Shown here in pieces: positions 21,398 to 30,558 of a stretch of 64,000 bases of DNA. The notes beneath the pieces were generated by a model. It made no database searches, was not told where the DNA came from, and saw nothing but the letters and a program-made list of their open reading frames with translations. Source of the stretch: Massilia glaciei. Lineage in GTDB: Bacteria; Pseudomonadota; Gammaproteobacteria; Burkholderiales; Burkholderiaceae_D. Positions within the stretch are counted from its first letter, which is position 1. Each line of letters starts with the position of its first letter. The translations under genes and the position numbers were made by a program. The stretch lies in the NCBI RefSeq assembly GCF_003011895.2, contig NZ_PXWF02000019.1, positions 20,291-84,290 of the forward strand, given 5' to 3'.

Positions 21398-22168
21398 TTA
21401 CATTGATTTGATTCGCTTGACCATCTCGGCGCCGAAGGCGATGTACGCCTGCGCGCCTTTCGAGAGCGGGTCGAAGACAACGCCGGGCACGCCGTAGGAC
21501 GGCGCCTCGGCCAGCCGCACGTTGCGCGGAATGATGGTCTTGAATACCTTGTCGCCGAAGTGCTCCTCGAGCTGCGCCGAGACCTGCTGCGACAGCGTCA
21601 TGCGCGGGTCGAACATCACCCGCAGCAGGCCGATGATCTTGAGGTCGGGGTTCAGGTTCGCGTGCACCTTTTTGATCGTGTTGACAAGGTCGGACAAGCC
21701 CTCGAGCGCGTAGTACTCGCATTGCATCGGGATGATCACGCCGTGCGCGGCGCACAGGCCGTTGAGGGTCAGCATCGACAGCGCCGGCGGGCAGTCGACC
21801 AGGATGAAGTCGTACTCCTTGTCGACCACGGCCAGCGCGTCCTTGAGGCGCCGTTCGCGCTGGTCGAGTTCGACCATCTCGACTTCGGCGCCGGCCAGCT
21901 CGCGGTTCGACGGCAGCACGTCGAAGCCGCCGGACTCGGAGCGCTGGCGCGCGGCGTCCACGTTGGCCTCGCCTAGCAGCACTTCGTAGGTCGAGGCCTT
22001 CAGGCCCGCCTTGTTGATGCCTGCCCCCATGGTGGCGTTGCCCTGCGGGTCGAGGTCGACCAGCAGCACCCGCTGGTCAAGCTTGGCGAGGCCCGCGGCC
22101 AGGTTGACGCTGGTGGTGGTCTTGCCCACCCCGCCCTTTTGGTTTGCAACGCAAAATATCTTGGCCAT
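21398..22168 (-). CDS. parA: chromosome-partitioning ATPase ParA (Soj)
   Basis: The 256-residue deviant Walker ATPase has N-Q-K-G-G-V-G-K-T-T at residues 9-18, D-L-D-P-Q-G-N-A-T and D-C-P-P-A-L-S. The absence of an N-terminal regulatory domain marks the chromosomal Soj type. It segregates origins together with ParB. The gene ends with two 9-bp units (21389-21406) that each carry TAA in frame. Confidence 0.96.
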   Translation of the reverse strand: MAKIFCVANQKGGVGKTTTSVNLAAGLAKLDQRVLLVDLDPQGNATMGAGINKAGLKASTYEVLLGEANVDAARQRSESGGFDVLPSNRELAGAEVEMVELDQRERRLKDALAVVDKEYDFILVDCPPALSMLTLNGLCAAHGVIIPMQCEYYALEGLSDLVNTIKKVHANLNPDLKIIGLLRVMFDPRMTLSQQVSAQLEEHFGDKVFKTIIPRNVRLAEAPSYGVPGVVFDPLSKGAQAYIAFGAEMVKRIKSM

Positions 22169-22202
22169 GGTTCATTCTTATCGTGGACGCAACAATAATG
22201 AT

Positions 22203-22292
22203 TTATACCATTTATACTATTTAAACCGTTTATTCGGTTTATTTAGTTTATTTGGTATAAATCGACTATTCGGTTTATATGGTTTACTCGGT
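22203..22292. repeat. ten tandem 9-bp units spanning the rsmG stop codon, most with an in-frame stop
   Basis: Read on the minus strand in the rsmG frame the units are ACC GAG TAA, ACC ATA TAA, ACC GAA TAG, a degenerate TCG ATT TAT, ACC AAA TAA, ACT AAA TAA, ACC GAA TAA, ACG GTT TAA, ATA GTA TAA and ATG GTA TAA. The first contains the real stop (22284-22286). The repeat fills most of the 115-bp gap to parA and is far more AT-rich than its surroundings. Confidence 0.93.
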
Positions 22293-22937
22293 TTCCGATT
22301 TTTGGATGAACACGAGGTGGCGTTCGGCCTGCAGGCCCGGCACCTGCAATTGCCGCAATTCGGTCGCTTTCCAGGGTGCCGGCAAATTTTCGTGCTCGCT
22401 CGGCGTCTCCACCCCTTTCAATGCGATGAATCGCCCGCCCTCGGCCAGCAGATGGCCCGACCAGTTGACGAAGTCGGAAAGGTCGGCAAAGGCGCGCGAG
22501 GTGATGACGTCGTATTTGTGGGGCACCTGCAGCTGCTCGACGCGCATCGTGTGCACGCTTACATTGGTCAATCCGAGCTCGGCCTTCACTTGGGTCAGGA
22601 AGGCCGTTTTTTTGTGGACCGTGTCGATCATGGCCACCTTCAGGTCGGGCCGCGCGATCGCCAGCACCATGCCCGGCAAACCACCGCCCGCCCCCACATC
22701 GAGCACGCTGACCGCGCCCGCGAACGCGGGCACGGCGGCGAGCGAGTCGAGCAGGTGGTGCGTGACCATTTGCAGCGGGTCGCGCACCGAGGTCAGGTTG
22801 TACACCGCATTCCACTTGAATAGCAGCGCGAGATAGTCGAGCAGTTTCTCGTGCTGTTGCGGGTCCAGCTCGAGCTTGAGTTCTTTGATGCCGTCGGCCA
22901 GGATGCGGCCGATTACCGCGCGGTCGAAATGCTTCAC
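22284..22937 (-). CDS. rsmG: 16S rRNA (guanine527-N7)-methyltransferase RsmG
   Basis: The 217-residue SAM-dependent methyltransferase has motif [14 protein letters not shown]. It starts with GTG at 22937 (V-K-H-F-D-R-A-V), which overlaps the TGA of mnmG as GTGA. Loss of RsmG is known to give low-level streptomycin resistance. It sits in the conserved mnmG-rsmG-parA-parB order. The C-terminus runs into a 9-bp stop-codon repeat. Confidence 0.94.
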   Translation of the reverse strand: MKHFDRAVIGRILADGIKELKLELDPQQHEKLLDYLALLFKWNAVYNLTSVRDPLQMVTHHLLDSLAAVPAFAGAVSVLDVGAGGGLPGMVLAIARPDLKVAMIDTVHKKTAFLTQVKAELGLTNVSVHTMRVEQLQVPHKYDVITSRAFADLSDFVNWSGHLLAEGGRFIALKGVETPSEHENLPAPWKATELRQLQVPGLQAERHLVFIQKSETE

Positions 22938-24865
22938 TGGGTCAGCTCCTGGTTCAGGGGCGTGAAGCCTTTGGCGCCGCGCTTCTTCAAATGTACCAGC
23001 AAAAGCGAGATCGCGGCCGGTGTCACTCCAGATATTCTCGAGGCCTGGCCCAGGGTTTCGGGACGCTGTTTGTCGAGCTTCTGGCGCACCTCGATCGACA
23101 GCGCGCCGATGTCGAGGTAGTCGAATTGGGCCGGCAGCTTGAGGTTTTCGAAGTGGTCGTGGCGTTCGACCTCCTTGGCCTGGCGGTCGATGTAGCCGGC
23201 GTATTTGAGCTGGATTTCGACCTGCTCCATGACCGCGCTGTCGCTCACGCCGGGCCCGGCCAGCGACTGGCCGTCGAGGCCCTGGATGCTCATCAGCTTT
23301 TGGTACTCGACGCCGGGACGGCGCAGCAGGTCGGCCAGCGAGTATTCGCGCTCGATGGCCTGGCCGATCACGCGCTCCGATTCGGCGCTGGCGAGGATGC
23401 GCGGGTTGACCCAGGTCGAGCGCAGGCGTTCGAGTTCGACCGCGACCGCCTCGCGCTTGGCCTCGAAGGCGGCCCACTGGGCGTCGCCGACCACGCCGAG
23501 CTTGCGGCCGATTTCGGTCAGGCGCATGTCGGCATTGTCTTCGCGCAGGCTCAGGCGGTACTCGGCGCGGCTGGTGAACATGCGGTACGGCTCGGCCACG
23601 CCCTGGGTCGTGAGGTCGTCGACCAGCACGCCGAGGTAGGCCTCGGCGCGGCCCGGCACCCACGCGTCCTGGCCGCGGGTGAGCAAGGCGGCGTTGATAC
23701 CGGCCAGCATTCCCTGGGCGGCCGCCTCTTCGTAGCCGGTGGTGCCGTTGATCTGGCCGGCGAAAAACAGGCCGGCGATGGCCTTGGTCTCGAGCGAGGT
23801 CTTGAGGCCGCGCGGGTCGAAGTAGTCGTATTCGATGGCGTAGCCGGGACGCAGGATGAAGGCGTTCTCCATGCCCTTCATCGAGCGCACCAGGTCGATC
23901 TGCACGTCGAACGGCAGGCTCGTCGAGATCCCGTTCGGGTAGTACTCGTTGGTGGTCAGGCCTTCGGGCTCGAGGAAGATCTGGTGCGACTCCTTGCCCG
24001 CGAAGCGGTGGATCTTGTCTTCGATCGACGGACAGTAGCGCGGGCCGACGCCTTCGATCACGCCCGTGTACATGGGGCTGCGGTCGAGGCCGGCGCGGAT
24101 GATGTCGTGGGTCTGCGCGTTGGTGTGCGTGACGTAGCACGGCACCTGGCGCGGGTGCATGGCGGCCGTGCCCATGACCGAGAACACGGGAACCGGGTCG
24201 AGGTCGCCGCCCTGCTCCGCCATTTGCGAAAAGTCGATGCTGCGCCCGTCGATGCGCGGCGGCGTGCCGGTCTTGAGGCGCCCTTGCGGCAGCTTGAGTT
24301 CCTTCAGTCGCGCCGAGAGCGAGATCGCCGGCGGGTCGCCGGCGCGGCCGGCCGAGTAGTTTTGCAGGCCGACGTGGATCTTCCCGTCGAGGAAAGTGCC
24401 GGCCGTGAGCACCACCGAACGGGCCGGGAACTTGAGCCCGATCTGCAACACGGCGCCGACCACGCGCTCGCCCTCGACCATCAGGTCGTCGACGGCGCCC
24501 TGGAACAGCCACAGGTTTGGCTGGTTCTCGAGGCGCGAACGGATCGCCTGCTTGTACAGTATGCGGTCGGCCTGGGCCCGGGTGGCGCGCACGGCCGGGC
24601 CTTTGGACGAGTTCAAGATGCGGAACTGGATGCCCGCCTCGTCGGTCGCGATGGCCATCGCGCCGCCCATCGCGTCGAGTTCCTTGACCAGGTGCCCCTT
24701 GCCGATGCCTCCGATGGACGGGTTGCACGACATCTGGCCGAGGGTCTCGATGTTATGCGTAAGCAACAAAGTCTTCTGACCCATGCGGGCTGAGGCGAGG
24801 GCCGCCTCGGTGCCGGCGTGACCGCCGCCGACGACGATGACGTCGAATTCTGTAGGAAATAGCAT
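22934..24865 (-). CDS. mnmG: tRNA U34 carboxymethylaminomethyl-modifying enzyme MnmG (GidA)
   Basis: The 643-residue FAD enzyme works with MnmE on the wobble uridine of several tRNAs. The dinucleotide-binding site is [12 protein letters not shown] near residue 12. Other hallmarks are [23 protein letters not shown] and a C-terminal helical MnmE-contact domain. It is upstream of rsmG with overlapping codons; mnmE is not in the window. Two parS sites lie just upstream of its start. Confidence 0.97.
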   Translation of the reverse strand: MLFPTEFDVIVVGGGHAGTEAALASARMGQKTLLLTHNIETLGQMSCNPSIGGIGKGHLVKELDAMGGAMAIATDEAGIQFRILNSSKGPAVRATRAQADRILYKQAIRSRLENQPNLWLFQGAVDDLMVEGERVVGAVLQIGLKFPARSVVLTAGTFLDGKIHVGLQNYSAGRAGDPPAISLSARLKELKLPQGRLKTGTPPRIDGRSIDFSQMAEQGGDLDPVPVFSVMGTAAMHPRQVPCYVTHTNAQTHDIIRAGLDRSPMYTGVIEGVGPRYCPSIEDKIHRFAGKESHQIFLEPEGLTTNEYYPNGISTSLPFDVQIDLVRSMKGMENAFILRPGYAIEYDYFDPRGLKTSLETKAIAGLFFAGQINGTTGYEEAAAQGMLAGINAALLTRGQDAWVPGRAEAYLGVLVDDLTTQGVAEPYRMFTSRAEYRLSLREDNADMRLTEIGRKLGVVGDAQWAAFEAKREAVAVELERLRSTWVNPRILASAESERVIGQAIEREYSLADLLRRPGVEYQKLMSIQGLDGQSLAGPGVSDSAVMEQVEIQLKYAGYIDRQAKEVERHDHFENLKLPAQFDYLDIGALSIEVRQKLDKQRPETLGQASRISGVTPAAISLLLVHLKKRGAKGFTPLNQELTQ

Positions 24866-24962
24866 GATGGAAGTGTGAAGCGAGGATATGAGGCCGGATT
24901 ATAGAGTCTTTTTGCTCCAACGACTCTTTTTTGGGCAGATATTGGGCCGCCCTCTCTACTAT

Positions 24963-24978
24963 TGTTTCACGTGGAACA
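24963..24978. promoter_or_regulatory. parS: parS centromere site 1
   Basis: TGTTTCACGTGGAACA matches the bacterial parS consensus (TGTTNCACGTGNAACA) with the inverted-repeat core TCACGTGG. It lies about 100 bp upstream of the mnmG start codon and is the expected ParB nucleation site. Confidence 0.9.
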
Positions 24979-25007
24979 TAGCGGACGGGGCGGGAAAACC
25001 GGTCCGA

Positions 25008-25023
25008 TGTTCCACGTGGAACA
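25008..25023. promoter_or_regulatory. parS: parS centromere site 2 (perfect palindrome)
   Basis: TGTTCCACGTGGAACA is a perfect 16-bp palindrome matching the parS consensus, 45 bp from site 1. The pair brackets a short GC-rich spacer in the gap between mnmG and the TSUP gene. Confidence 0.93.
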
Positions 25024-25031
25024 CTCCACGG

Positions 25032-25802
25032 CTAGTTCAGCCAGGTCATGACCGCCGTGTAGGAGGTCTTGAGGATCAACAGGGAGACGACCACGAGGAA
25101 CAGTTTACGCACAAAGGCGCTGCCGTTGCGGATCGCGAGCCGGGTGCCGAACAGCGATCCGGCGATCTGGCAGGCGGCCATCAGCAGCCCGAGTTGCACC
25201 AGAACATGCCCGCTGTAGCCAAACCACATCAGCGCAGAAAAATTGCAGGCGACATTGACCAACTTGGCCGCGGCGGAGGCGCCGAGGAAATCGAAGCCGA
25301 AAAACCGCACGTAGAGAAAGATTAGGAAGCTGCCCGTGCCGGGGCCAAAAAAGCCGTCATAAAAGCCGATGCACGCGCCCATGCCGGCCGCGGCCAGCCG
25401 CTCGTTCCATCCGGTATGCAGCGGTGCGTGCACCGACCCCAGATCCTTTTTATGAAAGGTGTAGACGGCCACCAACACCAACACGAACGGCAACAGCGTG
25501 CGCATGAAATCGGAGGGCACGCGGGTCACGGTCCACGCCCCGGCGAAGGCGAGGACGAAGGCCGCGACCGCCGCGGGCGCCGCCGCGCTCCAAGCCACCC
25601 TCACCCTGCGCGCGTAATCGATCGCCGCCGAACCGGTGCCAAAAATGCCGGCGAGTTTGCTGGTCCCTAACAACGTGGCCGGCGCCTCCTTCGGGAATAT
25701 CGAGAACAGCGCCGGCAGCTGGATCAATCCACCGCCGCCAACCACGGCGTCGACCAGTCCAGCCAAAAAGGCTGCCACGCAAAGAAATACCACATCCACC
25801 AT
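25032..25802 (-). CDS. TSUP (TauE/SafE-type) membrane transporter
   Basis: The 256-residue protein has about seven to eight membrane helices. It starts at the ATG across 25800-25802 (MVDVVFLCVAAF). The first half-repeat carries G-L-V-D-A-V-V-G-G-G-G-L-I-Q-L-P and the second G-A-C-I-G-F-Y-D-G-F-F-G-P-G-T-G-S-F. These are the paired TauE/SafE signatures of YfcA-like members. The family exports or imports small organic anions such as sulfoacetate; the substrate here is unknown. Confidence 0.88.
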   Translation of the reverse strand: MVDVVFLCVAAFLAGLVDAVVGGGGLIQLPALFSIFPKEAPATLLGTSKLAGIFGTGSAAIDYARRVRVAWSAAAPAAVAAFVLAFAGAWTVTRVPSDFMRTLLPFVLVLVAVYTFHKKDLGSVHAPLHTGWNERLAAAGMGACIGFYDGFFGPGTGSFLIFLYVRFFGFDFLGASAAAKLVNVACNFSALMWFGYSGHVLVQLGLLMAACQIAGSLFGTRLAIRNGSAFVRKLFLVVVSLLILKTSYTAVMTWLN

Positions 25803-25910
25803 GACGCTGCCCTTAACGCGAATCGCCTGCCTGTCGAGGCATACATTGTACAAAAGAAAGCCGTGGCCGAGAGGCGACCGAGCCGCTCGACATTGGTGTA
25901 AGCTTGATGT

Positions 25911-25943
25911 CAAACCCACCCCGACTGCCAAACCCACCCCGAC
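25911..25943. repeat. 15-bp direct repeat upstream of the alcohol dehydrogenase gene
   Basis: CAAACCCACCCCGAC occurs at 25911-25925 and again at 25929-25943 (18-bp period), ending 9 bp before the ATG of the next gene. It overlaps the ribosome-binding region and may be a simple duplication or an operator. Confidence 0.6.
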
Positions 25944-25952
25944 GAGAGCCGC

Positions 25953-27116
25953 ATGCACATCGCTCCATTTACGTTCAGCACCGTGGCCCACCTGATCTCC
26001 GCCCCGGGCGCGGTCAAGGAAATGGGACAGCATGTCGCCAACCGCTTCCCGTCGGTACGACGCGCCATGCTCGTGACCGACCCCGGCTTTTTACGTACCG
26101 GCCTGGTCGACGCGCCGCGCCTTAGTCTAGAGGCGCACGGGATCGCGGCGATGGTCTACTCGGACGTCGAGGCAGATCCGCCGGAGGCGGTGGTCTTGCG
26201 CGCGGTCGCCGCCGCGCGGGACGCGGCAATCGACATCGTGATCGGCATTGGCGGCGGCAGCTCGATGGATGTGGCCAAACTGATCGCCGTACTGGCAGGC
26301 GGCGAGCAGGCATTGGCCCAGATCTACGGCATCGGCAACGTCAAGGGCGACCGGCTGCCGCTGGTGCAAGTGCCGACCACCGCCGGCACCGGATCGGAGG
26401 TCACCAACATCGCGATCGTCACGACGGGGGAGTCGAGCAAGATGGGCGTGGTAGCGCCGCAGCTCTACGCCGACATGGCCGTGCTCGACGCAGAGCTCAT
26501 CCTCGGGCTGCCGCGCACACTCACGGCCGCCACCGGGATCGACGCGATGGTGCACGCGATCGAGGCCTACACCACCAAGCACAAAAAAAACCCGATGTCG
26601 GACATGCTGGCCAGGCAGGCCCTGCACCTGCTGTCGACCAACCTGGTCAATGCCTGCGAGAATGGCGCCGATCTTGCGGCACGGCAGGCAATGCTGTTGG
26701 GCGCTTACTTCGCCGGGCAGGCGTTCTCGAACGCGCCGGTGGCGGCGGTGCACGCGCTGGCCTACCCGATCGGTGGCATCTTCCATGTGCCGCACGGTTT
26801 GTCCAATTCCCTGGTCCTGCCGCACGTCCTGCGCTTCAACCTCGAGCATGCATCCGAGCAGTACGCCGACCTGGCGGCCATCGTCGCGCCGCATGCGACC
26901 GGCACCGTCGAAGCGCGCGCCAACGCTCTGATTGTTGCAATGCAACAAGTAGCAGCGCAGACAGGGATCGAAACGACGCTCCGGCAAGTTGGCATCGGCG
27001 AAGCCGACCTCGACCGCCTGGCCGACGACGCGATGCTGCAAACCCGGCTGCTCGGTAATAATCCGCGCGAATTGAACCGCGCCGACGCCCACGCGATTTA
27101 TTCGGCCGCGCTCTAG
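25953..27116 (+). CDS. iron-containing alcohol dehydrogenase
   Basis: The 387-residue group III dehydrogenase has the NAD-binding G-G-G-S-S-M-D-V-A-K and P-T-T-A-G-T-G-S-E-V-T. Metal ligands are visible in D-A-M-V-H-A-I-E-A-Y and H-A-L-A-Y-P-I-G-G-I-F-H-V-P-H-G. Length is typical. Substrate (a primary alcohol, lactaldehyde or similar) cannot be told from sequence. It is a single gene divergent from the TSUP transporter. Confidence 0.92.
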   Translation: MHIAPFTFSTVAHLISAPGAVKEMGQHVANRFPSVRRAMLVTDPGFLRTGLVDAPRLSLEAHGIAAMVYSDVEADPPEAVVLRAVAAARDAAIDIVIGIGGGSSMDVAKLIAVLAGGEQALAQIYGIGNVKGDRLPLVQVPTTAGTGSEVTNIAIVTTGESSKMGVVAPQLYADMAVLDAELILGLPRTLTAATGIDAMVHAIEAYTTKHKKNPMSDMLARQALHLLSTNLVNACENGADLAARQAMLLGAYFAGQAFSNAPVAAVHALAYPIGGIFHVPHGLSNSLVLPHVLRFNLEHASEQYADLAAIVAPHATGTVEARANALIVAMQQVAAQTGIETTLRQVGIGEADLDRLADDAMLQTRLLGNNPRELNRADAHAIYSAAL

Positions 27117-27253
27117 CCCGCTTAAAGTCGTTGCCCGTAGACAACGTAGTAAACACACATGGCGTCCGAAATCAGCTACTATCAAACGTAACAGGCGAAA
27201 ACATTAATTGTGTACGTAACAACAAACTGCCTGTTTCCATTTGAAGGATCATT

Positions 27254-27724
27254 ATGACCAGCCGCATTTTGTTCGCCCCGGCCGCCGTCGCCGTCTGCCT
27301 CTCCCTCCCCGTCCTGGCATGCGAACCGCCCCCGCCACCCGGCACGCCATCCACGATGCTGGTCAAGGCCAGCGCCGAATACCGACTCGCAGATGCGGTC
27401 TTCGTCGGCAAGGTGGTCAACATCAGCCGCGTGGCGCAAGCGAACACGCCTACACTCAAGGCCACGATAGAACCGGCCCGCGTGTTCAAGGGCAAACCCC
27501 TCGGCGTGCTTGAATACACCTATCCCGAGAACGCCGAAGCCTGCCCGGAAAACAAAGTCAACCCGGTCAAGGTCGGCACGCAATCCATGTATTTCATGCG
27601 CCGCAGCGGCAAGGCGGACACTACCGCGCGACTGATGCTTCCCTTGGGCGGGCGCACGCTCGCCGAAGCCACGCTGACGGCAAAATTGGTCGATACGATG
27701 GCCACGCTGTCACGCGGCAAATAG
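27254..27724 (+). CDS. small secreted protein of unknown function
   Basis: This 156-residue protein has a signal peptide ending near V-L-A-C-E, so the mature protein could begin at Cys; the preceding L-A makes a weak lipobox. The mature part is beta-rich, with A-D-A-V-F-V-G-K-V-V-N-I and later P-A-R-V-F-K-G-K. That pattern is reminiscent of NTR/TIMP-like OB folds, but this is only an impression. A second Cys lies at A-C-P-E-N-K. It sits 10 bp from the convergent GMC oxidoreductase gene. Confidence 0.65.
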   Translation: MTSRILFAPAAVAVCLSLPVLACEPPPPPGTPSTMLVKASAEYRLADAVFVGKVVNISRVAQANTPTLKATIEPARVFKGKPLGVLEYTYPENAEACPENKVNPVKVGTQSMYFMRRSGKADTTARLMLPLGGRTLAEATLTAKLVDTMATLSRGK

Positions 27725-27733
27725 CAAGCGGGC

Positions 27734-29359
27734 TCACACCCAGGCGGCGGCGATCAGCGCCGCCGCCTTCTCGGCAATCATCAAGGTCGGGGCGTTGGTA
27801 TTGCCTGAGGTTATAAACGGCATGACCGACGCGTCGACCACCCGCAGTCCCCCAACACCGATCACCCGCAAGGCGCTGTCGACAACGGCGTTCGGGTCGT
27901 CCACGCGCCCCATCCTGCACGTGCCCACCGGATGGAAGATCGTCGTCCCGATCAGTCCGGCGGCTTGGGCCAGCTCCTCCTCCGTGCTGTAGCCGATGCC
28001 GGGCCTGAATTCCTCGGGCGAAAAACGCGCCAGCGCAGGCGCCGCGACAATGCGCCGCGTCAGGCGCAGGGCCGCGGCGGCCGTCGTCCTGTCCTCGGCG
28101 GTGCTGAGGTAATTGGGGGTGATTCTCGCGGCGGCATAGGAATCGACGCCGGCGATGCGAACATGGCCGCGCGATGTCGGCCGCAAGTTGCACACGCTGG
28201 CCGTGAATGCCGGGAAGGCGTGCAGCGGTTCGCCGAATCTTTCGAGCGACAGCGGCTGGACGTGGTATTCGAGGTCGGGCGTGGCCTGCGCCGGCGTCGA
28301 CCGCGCGAACGCGCCGAGTTGGGACGGCGCCATCGACATCGGTCCGCTTTGGAACATCGCATACTCGAGCCCGATCTTCATTTTTCCAAACCAACCGGCT
28401 GAGGTCGTATTCAAGGTCCGCGCCCCCGCGACCTTGTAAATCATGCGCAGCTGCAGGTGGTCTTGCAGATTCTCGCCAACGCCGGCCAAATCGACCTGCA
28501 CCCCTACCCCAAGTCCATGCAGCAACGCTGCGGGCCCGATCCCGGACAGCTGCAACAGCTGGGGTGAACCGATGGCGCCCGCAGTGAGCAAAGTCTCCCT
28601 GCGAGCGAGCGCGCGGTAGGCCGTCCCGCCGCCGGTAAATTCGACACCGCGGCAGACTTTGCCCACGACACCATTTTGAATCAACAGACGCTCGACATGA
28701 CATCCCGTCATGATGGTCAGGTTGGGACGCAACGCGATCGGCCTGAGGAAGGCCTTCGCCGTATTCCAGCGGATTCCGCGTTTCTGGTTGACCTCGAAGT
28801 AGGCGCACCCCGCATTGTCCCCACGGTTGAAGTCGGCGGTCTTGGGAATGCCGCTCTGTTCGGCCGCGTCGCGGAAGGCGTCGAGTATTTCCCAGGACAG
28901 CCTCTGCTTCTCAACACGCCACTCGCCACCGACGCCGTGCTCGTCAGAAGCGCCAGCGTGGTGATCCTCGCTGCGCATAAAAATTGGCAGCACCTTGTCC
29001 CAGGCCCAGGACGGATCGCCCGTGGCCTCGGCCCAGCGGTCGTAATCGTGGGATTGCCCGCGCATGTAGATCATGCCGTTGATCGAGGAACTTCCACCCA
29101 GTACCTTCCCGCGCGGGTAGACCAGGCTGCGCCCGCCAAGGCCGGCGTCCGGTTCGGTTTTGAACAGCCAATCGGTGCGGGGATTGCCGATGCAGTACAA
29201 ATAGCCCACCGGAATATGGATCCAGATGTAATCATCTTTGCCGCCGGCTTCAATCAGCAGCACCTTGGCCTTCTTGTCTTTCGTGAGGCGGTTTGCCAAC
29301 ACGCAACCGGCGGTGCCGGCGCCGACGATTATGTAGTCGTATTCTCCTGCCGATTCCAA
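27734..29359 (-). CDS. GMC-family FAD oxidoreductase (choline dehydrogenase-like)
   Basis: The 541-residue flavoprotein has the N-terminal FAD loop I-I-V-G-A-G-T-A-G-C-V-L-A-N-R-L. GMC signature 1 is in G-K-V-L-G-G-S-S-S-I-N-G-M-I-Y-M-R-G, signature 2 in G-A-I-G-S-P-Q-L-L-Q-L-S-G-I-G-P, and the catalytic His in H-P-V-G-T-C-R-M-G. The start is TTG at 29359, supported by AAGGAG seven bases upstream. It lies 11 bp after the NMO gene, so it is likely in the same operon. It probably oxidises an alcohol; the substrate is unknown. Confidence 0.9.
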   Translation of the reverse strand: MESAGEYDYIIVGAGTAGCVLANRLTKDKKAKVLLIEAGGKDDYIWIHIPVGYLYCIGNPRTDWLFKTEPDAGLGGRSLVYPRGKVLGGSSSINGMIYMRGQSHDYDRWAEATGDPSWAWDKVLPIFMRSEDHHAGASDEHGVGGEWRVEKQRLSWEILDAFRDAAEQSGIPKTADFNRGDNAGCAYFEVNQKRGIRWNTAKAFLRPIALRPNLTIMTGCHVERLLIQNGVVGKVCRGVEFTGGGTAYRALARRETLLTAGAIGSPQLLQLSGIGPAALLHGLGVGVQVDLAGVGENLQDHLQLRMIYKVAGARTLNTTSAGWFGKMKIGLEYAMFQSGPMSMAPSQLGAFARSTPAQATPDLEYHVQPLSLERFGEPLHAFPAFTASVCNLRPTSRGHVRIAGVDSYAAARITPNYLSTAEDRTTAAAALRLTRRIVAAPALARFSPEEFRPGIGYSTEEELAQAAGLIGTTIFHPVGTCRMGRVDDPNAVVDSALRVIGVGGLRVVDASVMPFITSGNTNAPTLMIAEKAAALIAAAWV

Positions 29360-29370
29360 TCAGTACTCCT

Positions 29371-30408
29371 TCATTGGGTGCGCATTTCGGCGACCAGGGT
29401 TTGCATCAACTGCGCGCACGGCATCGGCCTGGCCCTGCGCACTTCGGCCCCGGCCCACAACGACATATTGTCGGTATCGCCGCTTTGCCCGGCCGCCTTG
29501 CGGATACCCGCCGTCAAGGCGTTTTGCACGGGATAATTGGGCACCTGCGACTCGACCGCCTGCATGCGCCGCATAAAACCGTTGACCAGGCCGCGCGCAT
29601 AACGGCCGGTGAAGGCCCGGGTCAAACGGGTGTCGATACCGCCCGCATTGACAAGCGCGTGCCTGTACGCCGGGTTGATACCGGACTCGTCGCAAACAAG
29701 GAAGGCCGTGCCCATTTGCACCGCGCACGCACCGAGCCGAAGCGCCTCGTTGATATCGACCCCCGTCATGATGCCGCCAGCGGCGATCAGCGGGATGCGC
29801 ACCTCGTCCGCCGCGGCGGACCAGAGCTCGCGCGCAGGCAGGTTGGCCGCCTCCTGCGGCCCCATGAAGGTGCCGCGGTGGCCACCCGACTCTATACCCG
29901 ACGCAATGACCGCATCGGCACCCACGGCCTCCCACGCCTGCGCCTCGTCGACCGTGGTCGCGGTGCCGATCACGATGATGCCGGCGTCGTGCAGCCGTTC
30001 AATTTGAACCTCGTTGAGAATTCCGAAAGTAAAGCTGCCGACAGCCGGCTTGAGCGCTATCAGCGTGTCCAATTGCGCCGCGAAATCCTCGCACCAGGAA
30101 GACGGCAGCGGCAACGAATCCCAACCCAGACCCTCGAAGACGGGGCGCAATAATTGAGTCCCACGCACAATCTCGTCGGCAGTCGGGCTCGGCCTGTCCT
30201 GAATAAATAGATTGAGCACGAAGGGCCGGTCGCTCAATTTCCTCAGCTCGGCAACCTGCTGGGCAATAGCGTCGGGCGATAGCATGCCGCATCCGAGCGA
30301 ACCGAGTCCACCGGCATTCGATACGGCCGCGGCAAGCGCAGGCGTGCTACCCCCGCCCGCCATCGGCCCTTGAATGATGGGAAATTTCCACAAGGCTTGC
30401 AGATTCAT
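29371..30408 (-). CDS. nitronate monooxygenase / NPD-family FMN enzyme
   Basis: The 345-residue protein starts at the ATG at 30408, directly behind GAGGAGAAG. The TIM barrel has I-I-Q-G-P-M-A-G-G and the FMN/catalytic motif G-I-E-S-G-G-H-R-G. The phosphate-binding segment is L-I-A-A-G-G-I-M-T-G and A-V-Q-M-G-T-A-F-L. Members oxidise propionate-3-nitronate or alkyl nitronates. It is the first gene of a two-gene operon with the GMC oxidoreductase. Its upstream side faces the DnaA-box region. Confidence 0.87.
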   Translation of the reverse strand: MNLQALWKFPIIQGPMAGGGSTPALAAAVSNAGGLGSLGCGMLSPDAIAQQVAELRKLSDRPFVLNLFIQDRPSPTADEIVRGTQLLRPVFEGLGWDSLPLPSSWCEDFAAQLDTLIALKPAVGSFTFGILNEVQIERLHDAGIIVIGTATTVDEAQAWEAVGADAVIASGIESGGHRGTFMGPQEAANLPARELWSAAADEVRIPLIAAGGIMTGVDINEALRLGACAVQMGTAFLVCDESGINPAYRHALVNAGGIDTRLTRAFTGRYARGLVNGFMRRMQAVESQVPNYPVQNALTAGIRKAAGQSGDTDNMSLWAGAEVRRARPMPCAQLMQTLVAEMRTQ

Positions 30409-30497
30409 GCGCTTCTCCTCGGCTGCGAACATGACAAGATTAGCAGAAGGCGCGACCAAGGGAGCGCCAATCCGCGCTGTGAACACCGCAAGCGGGC

Positions 30498-30506
30498 TGT
30501 GGATAA
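30498..30506 (-). promoter_or_regulatory. DnaA box (perfect)
   Basis: TGTGGATAA, the reverse complement of TTATCCACA. Confidence 0.8.
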
Positions 30507-30532
30507 CTCTATGCATATCCACAGGTATCGAT

Positions 30533-30541
30533 TGTGGATAA
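30533..30541 (-). promoter_or_regulatory. DnaA box (perfect)
   Basis: TGTGGATAA. It faces the plus-strand box at 30550 across 8 bp. Confidence 0.8.
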
Positions 30542-30549
30542 ACGAGACT

Positions 30550-30558
30550 TTATCCACA
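30550..30558 (+). promoter_or_regulatory. DnaA box (perfect)
   Basis: TTATCCACA on the plus strand. A one-mismatch box TTATCCAGA follows at 30568-30576. Confidence 0.8.

Noticed and set aside
22284..24728. Very long minus-strand frame that would fuse a protein from mnmG DNA to RsmG
   Set aside because: Only the part from 22937 is RsmG. The upstream part is the wrong frame of mnmG, and a GTG start overlapping the mnmG stop explains the gene.
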